A stretch of 64,000 bases of DNA, from positions 494,502 through 558,501 of the forward strand of contig NZ_JABBGF010000001.1 of assembly GCF_012927265.1 (NCBI RefSeq), given 5' to 3'. Each line of letters begins with the position of its first letter. Positions within the stretch are counted from its first letter, which is position 1. The position numbers and the translations under genes were made by a program. Positions 1 to 6,969 of the stretch are shown here, piece by piece. This DNA comes from Chryseobacterium cheonjiense (lineage in GTDB: Bacteria > Bacteroidota > Bacteroidia > Flavobacteriales > Weeksellaceae). The notes below the pieces were generated by a model. The model made no database searches. It had not been told where the DNA came from and saw only the letters and a list, made by a program, of their open reading frames with translations.

Positions 1-995
1 CCGAGAGCGATCAGTGCAAGGAATAATGCTCCGATTACCCAGCCTGTATTTCTTAATTTTGTTTTAGGAGAGATAAGTTTAATACTTAATAATCCGAATA
101 ACATGGCAGGCAATAAGCTTCCGATGGTAATCAACGCCATGATTACGTATTTCATATTATCATTGTCAAAATAGAAGTTCATTTCGCTTACAGGAGGAAA
201 ATCACTGTCGGCTCCCATGAATCCGAATACTACGAATACTCCGATCAGACAGGATAATGACATGAATGCAAAGATTCCACCTAATATATAGCGTACAACG
301 TTCCATAATCCGCTTCCTGCATTGTTGATATAAGGTTTGTTTTCGATATAGATTTCTCCGACCCTCTGAGTAGATTCGTTGGCAAACTGTACCAATTTGT
401 TAGACTCATTCTTAAGATTGTCGAAGTTCATAGGCTTTCCCTTCATTTTCAGGAAATCTGCTGCTGTTTCTGCTTTTGGCAATACCGCCCAAAGGATGAT
501 ATATAATAAGAACACCAATGTGGATGATACCGCAGCCGTAAAGATTCCCAGGATGAAGATTCCCAGCCAGATCGCTCTCATGGCCGTAATATCCATTCCT
601 ACATAATGAGCTAATCCTGCACAAACACCTGCAATTTTTTGTCTTTCAGGATCACGGAAAAGCTGTTTTTTATCAGAATATTCGGTCCCGGCAGTACCTG
701 TTTTTTTGGTATTCTTCTCAGAATAATAGGCTTCTTCCTGTTCTTCAATGGTTTCAGGGCTTCCGATCTGGGCGATTACTCTTTCCACATCAGAATCATT
801 GATTACTTCACGTTTTGCCATAGAATCTTTAAAGATTTCTACCATCCTGATTTCTATATCGTGCATTACCTCATCCGCTTCAGAAGCATCCAGAGAGCTT
901 CGCAGAGCGTTCAGGTAATCGCTGAGCTTTATATATGCGTGTTCTTCTATAGTAAAAGAAAAACCTGCAAGTCCTATTGAGAGTGTTTTGTTCAT
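1..995 (-). CDS. PspC-domain membrane protein, C-terminus outside window
   Basis: Reading leftward from the ATG at 993-995 the frame is open for about 331 codons to the window edge, so the stop is not visible. Residues 1-75 form a charged helical cytoplasmic segment. Residues about 111-175 carry the PspC signature (FRDPERQKIAGVCAGLAHYV) followed by a hydrophobic helix. Two or more further membrane segments follow. PspC proteins act in envelope-stress sensing. It lies 11 nt downstream of a PadR repressor gene on the same strand, the usual Bacteroidota arrangement, so PadR probably controls it. No frameshift is visible. Confidence 0.88.
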   Translation of the reverse strand, partial: MNKTLSIGLAGFSFTIEEHAYIKLSDYLNALRSSLDASEADEVMHDIEIRMVEIFKDSMAKREVINDSDVERVIAQIGSPETIEEQEEAYYSEKNTKKTGTAGTEYSDKKQLFRDPERQKIAGVCAGLAHYVGMDITAMRAIWLGIFILGIFTAAVSSTLVFLLYIILWAVLPKAETAADFLKMKGKPMNFDNLKNESNKLVQFANESTQRVGEIYIENKPYINNAGSGLWNVVRYILGGIFAFMSLSCLIGVFVVFGFMGADSDFPPVSEMNFYFDNDNMKYVIMALITIGSLLPAMLFGLLSIKLISPKTKLRNTGWVIGALFLALIAL

Positions 996-1006
996 AGCTT
1001 TGTTTT

Positions 1007-1336
1007 TTAATTTTTTTGAGTAATTTGGTTTACTGAATCTGTTAATTCGTTCCAGGTATTCTGAAGTTCATCTAAAAACAGTTTACCTTTTTCAGTGATC
1101 TGGTAGTATTTCCTTGGAGGTCCTCCTGTGGATTCTTCCCATCTGTACGAAAGAAACTCGCCGTTTTTTAATCTTGTTAAAAGAGGGTAGAGTGTTCCTT
1201 CCACTACATCCAGTTTTCCTTTTTTCAGTTCATCTATTAGATCGGAAACATACATTTCGCGATGATTGATGAGACTTAAAATACAGAATTCCAGAATTCC
1301 TTTTCGCATTTGCGCTTTGGTATTTTCGGTATTCAT
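1007..1336 (-). CDS. PadR family transcriptional regulator
   Basis: 109 residues, typical of the short PadR subfamily. The winged-helix domain fills residues 10-90. It includes the family hallmark VEGTLYPLLTRL and the wing GGPPRKYYQITEKG, followed by a short C-terminal dimerisation helix. PadR proteins repress neighbouring genes and are released by small ligands or stress. The 11-nt gap to the PspC gene suggests a two-gene, self-regulated stress operon. About 210 bp of AT-rich DNA upstream (1337-1547) should hold its promoter; I did not identify a clear operator. Confidence 0.92.
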   Translation of the reverse strand: MNTENTKAQMRKGILEFCILSLINHREMYVSDLIDELKKGKLDVVEGTLYPLLTRLKNGEFLSYRWEESTGGPPRKYYQITEKGKLFLDELQNTWNELTDSVNQITQKN

Positions 1337-1547
1337 CTTTAATAAGTTTTGTTAATTAGTTACATAATTTTCGAATTCGGAACCTAGCTAGATGAACCTC
1401 TTTCGATTTTACATTACAAAGATATGTAATTAAAATGGTATTATGCAATACAAAGTAGTGGGATAATTTTATAATTATATGTAACTAATTGAAAATCAGT
1501 TAAATTATTTTTAGTGTTAAATAAAAGACGCGGAAGTTATCGGTTAA

Positions 1548-2888
1548 TTACAGCTGATTTTTTATGATTTTACCTTTTAAGCTTACGGCTCTTAACGTAA
1601 CCAATGCTTTTTTTTGCAGTTCTTTCTGGTAAGATATAAAGCTGTAGTTTTTGTAGAATTTACGGATAATAAGAGCCATTTCCATCATCGCAAAATGTTC
1701 GCCGATGCAAAGTCTGGGACCTGCCCCGAAAGGGTAGTAGGCAAAATTCTTTGCATTTTCACTATCAAAACGTTCCGGTAGAAAAGCGTTGGGTTGTTCC
1801 CAATATTTTGGATTTCTGTGAAGTCCTGAAATGTAAAGGATAATTAAAGTGCCTTTTTTCCACGAGAATTCTTTAAAGCTGTCGTCTTCCAAGGCTTGCC
1901 GGTCAATAGCCCAGGCCGGAGAATGCAGTCGCATCGCTTCTTTAATGACATTGATGGTGAAAGATTTTTTCATTAAGCTTTCTGCGGTAAAGACATTTTC
2001 GTCTTCTATTGCAATTTCTTCTTTTAATTTTTTTTCTGCTTCCGGATTTTGACTGATTTCGAAAAGAATAAAGGTTAAAGCATTTGCTGTTGTTTCATGG
2101 CCGGCAATGAAGAGGATCAGCATCTCATCCACAAGCTGTTCGTCGGACATCGGAAGTTGTGTATCTTCATATTTTGCGTGAATCAGCATATCCAGCAAAT
2201 CGTTCTTTTCTAATTTTGAATTCTTTCTTTTATCCAAAACACCCTGAATAATATGCTTTGCCTGCTTACTTTTTCTTATATTTTTATCTGTTATTCCCAG
2301 AATATTTAAAGCCTGGGTATAAAAAGGGATTCTTACTTCTTTTGCAAAAATTTCCTGAATTTCGGTAATGATTTTGCCTAATTCTTTTACTTTTTCTTCA
2401 TCAATATCTGAACTGAAGAGGGTTTTGGCAACTATATTGAAAGCCAGTGTATGGAAAAATTCATATAAATCAATTTCCGTTTCATTATTAAAAGACAGGA
2501 ATGCTTTATCAATTTCCTCTTCCATAATAGAAACCAGGTTGGTGATTTTTACCTTGCTAAAACCTGGCTGGATCAGTCTCCGCTGTTTCAGCCAGTCTTT
2601 TCCGTTGTTGGTAAGTAAACCGTTACCGAGATATTTCCCTAAAGTGACCGATTGTATTTCAGATTTGAAATAGTTTTTGTGGTTTTGTTTTAAAATATAT
2701 TCTATGAATTCTTTATCCTGGGAAAAAATAAAATGCTTATTGGTAATGGCAGTTCTTAAATGATAGCTGTCTCCTGCAATGGCATGATTTCCATTAATAA
2801 CACCCAAAGGATCCTTTACTCCGTTAACGAGAGAGTAGAGTTTCCTTTTTCCCGTTATTTCTGGTGGATAATTATATTGTACTGCCAT
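1548..2888 (-). CDS. Cytochrome P450
   Basis: 446 residues, full length for a bacterial soluble P450, without a membrane anchor. The I-helix oxygen-binding motif AGHETT is at 262-267, ExxR (EAMR) at 317-320, PERF at 371-374, and the haem-binding loop FGAGPRLCIG at 387-396 with Cys394 as the haem ligand. All diagnostic residues are intact, so the enzyme should be active. It needs an external electron donor, and none is encoded nearby. The fold resembles the fatty-acid and alkane hydroxylase-like P450s, but the substrate cannot be told from sequence. Single gene, divergent from the HD hydrolase. Confidence 0.95.
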   Translation of the reverse strand: MAVQYNYPPEITGKRKLYSLVNGVKDPLGVINGNHAIAGDSYHLRTAITNKHFIFSQDKEFIEYILKQNHKNYFKSEIQSVTLGKYLGNGLLTNNGKDWLKQRRLIQPGFSKVKITNLVSIMEEEIDKAFLSFNNETEIDLYEFFHTLAFNIVAKTLFSSDIDEEKVKELGKIITEIQEIFAKEVRIPFYTQALNILGITDKNIRKSKQAKHIIQGVLDKRKNSKLEKNDLLDMLIHAKYEDTQLPMSDEQLVDEMLILFIAGHETTANALTFILFEISQNPEAEKKLKEEIAIEDENVFTAESLMKKSFTINVIKEAMRLHSPAWAIDRQALEDDSFKEFSWKKGTLIILYISGLHRNPKYWEQPNAFLPERFDSENAKNFAYYPFGAGPRLCIGEHFAMMEMALIIRKFYKNYSFISYQKELQKKALVTLRAVSLKGKIIKNQL

Positions 2889-2952
2889 AAAAAATATTTA
2901 TAATAAAAATAATACTAATCTTCTAATAAAGAAAACTTTACTTTTAAAGTTT

Positions 2953-2960
2953 TAATTTTG
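2953..2960 (+). promoter_or_regulatory. Candidate -7 element for the HD hydrolase gene
   Basis: TAATTTTG matches the Bacteroidota TAnnTTTG -7 consensus and lies about 80 nt upstream of the ATG at 3041, in the P450/HD divergent intergenic region. No convincing TTTG -33 box is seen, so this is tentative. Confidence 0.35.
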
Positions 2961-3040
2961 TACTAATGAAATTAGTCATTTTTTAACATAAATAGTTTGA
3001 ATTAATTTCAATTCAATACATATATAATATACATAGACCA

Positions 3041-3631
3041 ATGAAGATCCAAAAGGAAATTGATTTTATCCTCGCAGTGGATGCACTTAAAAATGTACAA
3101 CGGAGAAACTTTAATGCCGACGATTCCAGAAGGGAAAATACTGCGGAACATTCCTGGCAGATTATTATCCTTGCCCAAATCTTATATCCCTATGCTAAAA
3201 ACAGAGCAGATATTGATTTGCTTAGGGTTATCAGAATGCTCTCCATTCATGACCTAGTAGAAATTGAAGCCGGAGATACCTTCCTGTTTGATGAAGCGGC
3301 GATGGCCGGAAAATTTGAAAGAGAAAAAGTTTCCGCTCAAAAGATATTCGGAATTTTAGATGAACCTTTACGCTCTGAATTTTTTAACCTCTGGCTTGAA
3401 TTTGAAGAAGAACAGACTCCGGATGCTATTTTTGCCTGCGCGATCGACAGAATCATGCCTTTCATCCTGAATTCGCATACCTCCGGTAAAAGCTGGACGG
3501 AAGCAGGGGTTACGGAGAAACAAATCCGAAATATGCTTGAGAATGCGATCAGCAGGGCATCTGATGAACTTGGCGAAGCTTTTCAGTTGCTTTTAATTAA
3601 AAATCTGGAAGCCGAAAAGGTGTTGAAGTAA
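3041..3631 (+). CDS. HD domain hydrolase (YfbR/HDDC2-like, 5'-deoxynucleotidase family)
   Basis: 196 residues. The metal-binding HD motifs are visible: RRENTAEHSWQ (His of the first motif), LSIHDLVEIEAGD (the HD pair), and a later Asp in AIDRIMPF. This order matches the COG1896/HDDC2 group, whose characterised members hydrolyse deoxynucleoside 5'-monophosphates; the substrate here is inferred. Monocistronic. An ATG at 3041 is preferred, since another ORF starting at 3060 is out of frame. Confidence 0.85.
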   Translation: MKIQKEIDFILAVDALKNVQRRNFNADDSRRENTAEHSWQIIILAQILYPYAKNRADIDLLRVIRMLSIHDLVEIEAGDTFLFDEAAMAGKFEREKVSAQKIFGILDEPLRSEFFNLWLEFEEEQTPDAIFACAIDRIMPFILNSHTSGKSWTEAGVTEKQIRNMLENAISRASDELGEAFQLLLIKNLEAEKVLK

Positions 3632-3652
3632 GTTTTAACTCATTTTTTTATA

Positions 3653-3869
3653 CTTTAAAAAATATCCTACAGATTTTACAAATTTCTCGAATGATTCTCT
3701 GTATTTTAAATAATATAAAAGATGAATCTGTGAAAATCTGTGCAATTTGTGGTTTGTAACAATATCTTCCACAATAAGTTTCCCACAAATTACGCTGATG
3801 ATTGTATATATTTTCAGCTAAAAATTTGGTATAGATACAATTTGTGAATCTGTGCAATCTGCGGGAAAT
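3653..3869. repeat. Intergenic stretch with repeated AATCTG(T/C)G units
   Basis: The gap after the HD gene contains several related words: 'gaatctgtgaaaatctgtgc', 'gtgcaatttgtgg', and 'gaatctgtgcaatctgcggg' near 3846-3865. The same 'aatctgcggg' word recurs at 41856-41865 inside a perfect palindrome. This looks like a degraded copy of a short intergenic repeat common in Flavobacteriia. A short reading frame on the minus strand here is just this repeat translated. Confidence 0.5.
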
Positions 3870-3876
3870 AAAATAA

Positions 3877-3905
3877 AGCTTCGGCGGCCTTTGGCCGCCG
3901 AAGCT
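3877..3905 (-). terminator. Intrinsic terminator of the thioesterase gene
   Basis: Perfect 13-bp inverted repeat agcttcggcggcc / ggccgccgaagct with a 3-nt loop, 11 nt past the thioesterase stop. On the minus strand it is followed by TTATTTTATTT. It is very GC-rich compared with its surroundings. Confidence 0.85.
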
Positions 3906-3916
3906 CAGAATAGTAT

Positions 3917-4300
3917 TTATAGTATCTGGATTGGTTTCTTGAATTCATCAATCGCCACAAAAGTAAAATCCCCGACGATTGCTCTTTCCCTTTCGTAAGA
4001 ATACATCTGCTCAGTATAGATTTCCACATTCACTTTCATACTGGTTTTCCCGACATGTACTACTTTCCCGATCAGCTCTACGATCGTTCCGGCAGGAATT
4101 GATCTTTTAAAGTCGATCTTATCACTGCTTACCGTTACCACGCGTTTTCGGGCAAATCGTGTTGCGGCAATGAAAGCGACTTCGTCCATGAGCTGCATGG
4201 CAGTGCCTCCGAAAAGAGTATCGTAATGGTTGGTCGTGTTGGGGAAAACGGCTTTGAAAATTCTGGTTTCCGAGGTTTTAATTCTTTCTTCTGTAGTCAT
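3917..4300 (-). CDS. Hotdog-fold acyl-CoA thioesterase (YciA/BFIT-like)
   Basis: 127 residues, a single hotdog domain. The motif NHYDTLFGGTAMQLMDEVAF contains the helix residues and the conserved Asp/Glu of the acyl-CoA hydrolase family. DKIDFKRSIPAGTIVELIG and VGKTSMKVNVEIY form the following strands. It hydrolyses acyl-CoA to free acid and CoA. Its transcript would pass through the cobalamin riboswitch at 4419-4570, about 119 nt upstream of the ATG, unless an internal promoter lies between. No other gene lies between the riboswitch and this start. Confidence 0.9.
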   Translation of the reverse strand: MTTEERIKTSETRIFKAVFPNTTNHYDTLFGGTAMQLMDEVAFIAATRFARKRVVTVSSDKIDFKRSIPAGTIVELIGKVVHVGKTSMKVNVEIYTEQMYSYERERAIVGDFTFVAIDEFKKPIQIL

Positions 4301-4418
4301 ATTTCATTTAAATTAAAGCGAAATGAAAGTTGAAAACAACAGAAAAAGCAGAGCATAAAATCCCTGGGTTCTATAGATCAACAAACTTCAAATCGCGAAA
4401 GTTTTATTGTAAGAAAAA

Positions 4419-4570
4419 GGCAGGTCTCCTGACTTGTAACATCTTTATTTCCTTCCCGTAACATTTTACAGTGGATTATTAATAAAGACTTCAGTTACTT
4501 ACAGTTGCGCGACAGTTCGTGATTTTCACACGATTCCCTTTTAATCTGCAGTTAAGCAAAACCAATTTCC
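4419..4570 (-). promoter_or_regulatory. Cobalamin riboswitch (minus strand)
   Basis: Read on the minus strand, the order of conserved blocks is that of the B12 aptamer: GGGAATCG at 4538-4531; the GTGTGAAAATCAC hairpin at 4531-4519; the GCGCAACTGT block at 4510-4501; CCACTG of the B12 box at 4474-4469; GGGAAGG at 4457-4451; and the closing AGGAGACCTGCC at 4430-4419, followed by TTTTTCTT. Its 5' end is uncertain by about 20 nt. Downstream on the same strand is the acyl-CoA thioesterase, not the usual TonB receptor or B12-synthesis gene. The U-run directly after the closing strand could make the closing stem part of a terminator. Confidence 0.88.
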
Positions 4571-4573
4571 TGA

Positions 4574-4597
4574 AAGCCAAAAGCTCGACTTTCGGCA
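4574..4597 (-). terminator. Hairpin after the 4622-5419 gene
   Basis: On the minus strand GCCGAAAG-tcgag-CTTTTGGC is followed by TTT, about 25 nt after the stop of the secreted-protein gene. It is a plausible weak terminator that separates that gene from the riboswitch. It could instead be an outer helix of the riboswitch leader. Confidence 0.45.
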
Positions 4598-4621
4598 GCA
4601 AAAATAATGAATATTACTGAA

Positions 4622-5419
4622 TTATTCCGGGTTTTTGTAGATGATCTGGCTTTGTACCTTCCCCTGTTTGATGGTCCAGATCGTCGTATATCGGTTTTCA
4701 CCGGCACCATTGGTCATATAAAGAAAAATATGGTCGTTATCAATGGCTGTTACGCCAACGTTATTGAAATCCATGGTCGGCTGAAACATATTTTTAATAG
4801 CATCTCTCACAAAAACAGAACCTCTTCCGGGCTGCTGAACCCTTACTGATTTTATTTCTGTTATTCCTTCAGGGATTTCTTTGCCTACACCCCAGGATTT
4901 TACTTTATCGATTTTGATGATGTTTCCATCAGCATCTTTTTCCTGCTTTTTAAGCTTGGCATACGAAGGATAAACGTCGATAATCACTTTCGTTCTCTGA
5001 TTTCCCGGAATTTTAGGATTGGTATCATCCGTAAAAATAAGCGACTTTCCGTTTTTAGATTTTGACGGAGTGAATGGTGGAAGCTTATCAATGAATACCA
5101 CCCGGTTTTTATTCACCATACCTTCTTTAGTAATACTGTCGTAGCGTACAAAAGGTTTGTCGGTATCATCTTTTTCAGGATATTTGATCCAGATCCATTC
5201 TGTTTCTCCCGGAGCGGGTTTCACATAAATAAAAACATCGCCGGTTTTCATACGGATCTTATCGATGATTTTACGGTAATCGTCTTTATGGACGCGCACC
5301 ATGGCGTAACCTTCTTCTGCTTTTACCACTCCGAAAGGAACTTTATTCTGGGCTTTGGCAAAAAACACAAAAAGAAAAGTAAAAACGGCTATATATAATG
5401 TTTTATGTATGGACATCAT
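4622..5419 (-). CDS. Secreted protein of unknown function
   Basis: 265 residues. The N-terminus has a signal peptide (LYIAVFTFLFVFFAKAQ; cleavage after AKA or AQ). The mature part is lysine-rich, with no repeats and no motif I recognise. Phrases such as VKPAPGETEWIWIKYPEKD and a C-terminal FLYMTNGAGENRYTTIW suggest a beta-rich periplasmic or surface protein. Two adjacent ATGs (5419, 5416) are equally good starts. It sits 28 nt downstream of the ABC ATPase gene and may be co-transcribed with it. Function not recognised. Confidence 0.75.
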   Translation of the reverse strand: MMSIHKTLYIAVFTFLFVFFAKAQNKVPFGVVKAEEGYAMVRVHKDDYRKIIDKIRMKTGDVFIYVKPAPGETEWIWIKYPEKDDTDKPFVRYDSITKEGMVNKNRVVFIDKLPPFTPSKSKNGKSLIFTDDTNPKIPGNQRTKVIIDVYPSYAKLKKQEKDADGNIIKIDKVKSWGVGKEIPEGITEIKSVRVQQPGRGSVFVRDAIKNMFQPTMDFNNVGVTAIDNDHIFLYMTNGAGENRYTTIWTIKQGKVQSQIIYKNPE

Positions 5420-5447
5420 GAATTTTTTGGATTGTCAAATATATAAA

Positions 5448-6110
5448 TTAAATGTTTTTCGGAAGATAATAATGGAGCCGCAATTCTCTTAAATCTTTAA
5501 TTTGTCTTAAGTAAGCATCTGAAAGCAGGTAAATTTCATCTGAAAGCTCCAGTGCATATTCAGTCATAAAATTAGATATAATAAACCCTTTCTTTCTGGA
5601 CATTTCTTTTATCATTCTCATTACCTTTTCCGTAAGAATAGGTGACAGGCCGCTGTAAGGCTCCTCCAGTAAGATAAAATCAGCGTTAGAGTGGATGATC
5701 GTTAATACTTCCACCATTTTTCTTTCACCTCCCGAAAGATTTCTCATCGTTCTGCTTAATAAAGGCTGAATAAGATCTGAATTAAAAAGTTTTTGAGTGT
5801 TCGCTTCATTACAGAATAAAGAAATCAGGTTTTTAATTTTAATATCTTTTGGAAACACGGGTGTTTGGGGAAGATAGGCAATCTTATTCCTTCTCTCAGA
5901 CTGTTTGGTGAGAACCTGATTATTGAATTTAATAAACTGAGATTCTCCTTTCAGAGTCCCAAAAATAATTTGCAGCAATGTAGATTTTCCGGAGCCGATA
6001 GGTCCCAATAAAGCCACAATTTTTCCTGTTTCGCAGTTTAAATAAACATCCTGTAAGACTTTCTTTGAACCGTACGATTTTGTGACACTGTCAACGTGAA
6101 GCTTACTCAT
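5448..6110 (-). CDS. ABC transporter ATP-binding protein with atypical catalytic residues
   Basis: 220 residues, a single nucleotide-binding domain. Walker A GPIGSGKST is at 36-44, the ABC signature LSGGERK at 125-131, and Walker B reads FILLEEP (145-151), with Glu where the Mg-coordinating Asp is normally found. The H-loop histidine is also absent: the site reads IISNFMTEYAL around 177-187. The overall pattern is closest to LptB/LivF-type ATPases. The start overlaps the upstream membrane-protein stop by 4 nt (ATGA), indicating translational coupling. It may be a slow or regulatory ABC ATPase; the substrate is unknown. Confidence 0.85.
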   Translation of the reverse strand: MSKLHVDSVTKSYGSKKVLQDVYLNCETGKIVALLGPIGSGKSTLLQIIFGTLKGESQFIKFNNQVLTKQSERRNKIAYLPQTPVFPKDIKIKNLISLFCNEANTQKLFNSDLIQPLLSRTMRNLSGGERKMVEVLTIIHSNADFILLEEPYSGLSPILTEKVMRMIKEMSRKKGFIISNFMTEYALELSDEIYLLSDAYLRQIKDLRELRLHYYLPKNI

Positions 6111-6385
6111 AACAATTTGGAAATAAGGTTGATTATAAATCCGATTGAAACGGTTGTGATCCAGAGAAGCTGCCTTGAAAATCCAAAATTAGCAAAAAAC
6201 AAATATTCCCTTTTCAGTCTTAATTCATAAATCAAAAAATGAAATGCAGGTAACATCACCAGAAAGCAAAATCCGAAATTGCCCATGCTAAACCCCGTCT
6301 GAAAAGCCAGCACTACAGAAAATAGTGCCGCAGGGATCAATAGTTTTATATAGAAAATCCAAAGAATTTTTAGGGTTTTGATCAT
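6107..6385 (-). CDS. Small membrane protein coupled to the ABC ATPase
   Basis: 92 residues with three predicted membrane helices (about 10-30, 35-53, 68-90) separated by the basic loop ELRLKREYLFFANFGFSRQ. Stop and start overlap with the ATPase gene, so the two are almost certainly made together. It is too short for a normal ABC permease, but the charged loop could be a coupling helix. I do not recognise a named family. Confidence 0.7.
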   Translation of the reverse strand: MIKTLKILWIFYIKLLIPAALFSVVLAFQTGFSMGNFGFCFLVMLPAFHFLIYELRLKREYLFFANFGFSRQLLWITTVSIGFIINLISKLL

Positions 6386-6435
6386 ATTTCAAATGTAGCA
6401 ATATAACAGAATACCATGCTAATTTAGAATAAAAA

Positions 6436-6460
6436 AAAGAGTGCTTTTCCGGCACTCTTT
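6436..6460 (-). terminator. Intrinsic terminator of the YcxB-like gene
   Basis: aaagagtgc / gcactcttt inverted repeat with a 7-nt loop. The A-run at 6431-6438 gives a U-run on the minus-strand transcript. It lies 12 nt past the stop at 6472. Confidence 0.8.
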
Positions 6461-6471
6461 ACTATTTTATT

Positions 6472-6963
6472 TCAATCGTTTCTGAGTTTTGCTTTCACAT
6501 TATTCTTTCTGATAAGATCTCTAAATTCTAAAATCTGGTCTTTTGTGAAAAACTTTTTAGGAACCATATTCATGGTCTGGGCAGTTTGATAGATCAGAAA
6601 CCAATCTTTATTTTCCTTTACTTTATAAATTGAATTCCATGTAAAATCCTCATCAAAAGTTTCCCCTTTCATCTGGATTTTTTCATCCGTAAAATTGTAG
6701 GAAATATATTCCTGAATCTTTTTATTGGATTTGAACGCAAACTTTAAACGAAAAAATGACCGGATCACAACAAATAAAAACATGATCACAAGCCACATCG
6801 AAGCCGATAGCCAAATCTCTTTTTCAGAATAATCATCCGCATACTGCTTCATGATGAAAAACAACAAAATCATCAAAGGAAAAGCAATAAGCCTCACTAG
6901 TGAACTTTTTAAATGAAACATCAAAAAATCCTGAAAAGTAATCAGCGTCTTTACAGTCATCAT
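6472..6963 (-). CDS. YcxB-like membrane protein
   Basis: 163 residues. Two membrane helices are near the N-terminus (about 22-40 and 52-68). A soluble C-terminal part has the pattern FTDEKIQMKGETFDEDFTWN...IYKVKENKDWFLIY...NMVPKKFF...LEFRDLI, which is typical of YcxB-like C-terminal domains. The role of this family is unknown. It begins 6 nt after the mutS2 stop and is probably the second gene of that operon. Confidence 0.75.
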   Translation of the reverse strand: MMTVKTLITFQDFLMFHLKSSLVRLIAFPLMILLFFIMKQYADDYSEKEIWLSASMWLVIMFLFVVIRSFFRLKFAFKSNKKIQEYISYNFTDEKIQMKGETFDEDFTWNSIYKVKENKDWFLIYQTAQTMNMVPKKFFTKDQILEFRDLIRKNNVKAKLRND

Positions 6964-6969
6964 CTAACA

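Noticed and set aside
639..980. 113-codon plus-strand frame opposite the PspC gene
   Set aside because: It is the antisense of a clear PspC coding region with all domain features on the other strand; the product looks unlike protein (Phe/Ile-rich, no domain).
4301..4418. Possible short leader peptide between the riboswitch and the thioesterase gene
   Set aside because: An ATG at 4356 (minus) gives only about 19 codons and is out of frame with the thioesterase; no support as a gene.
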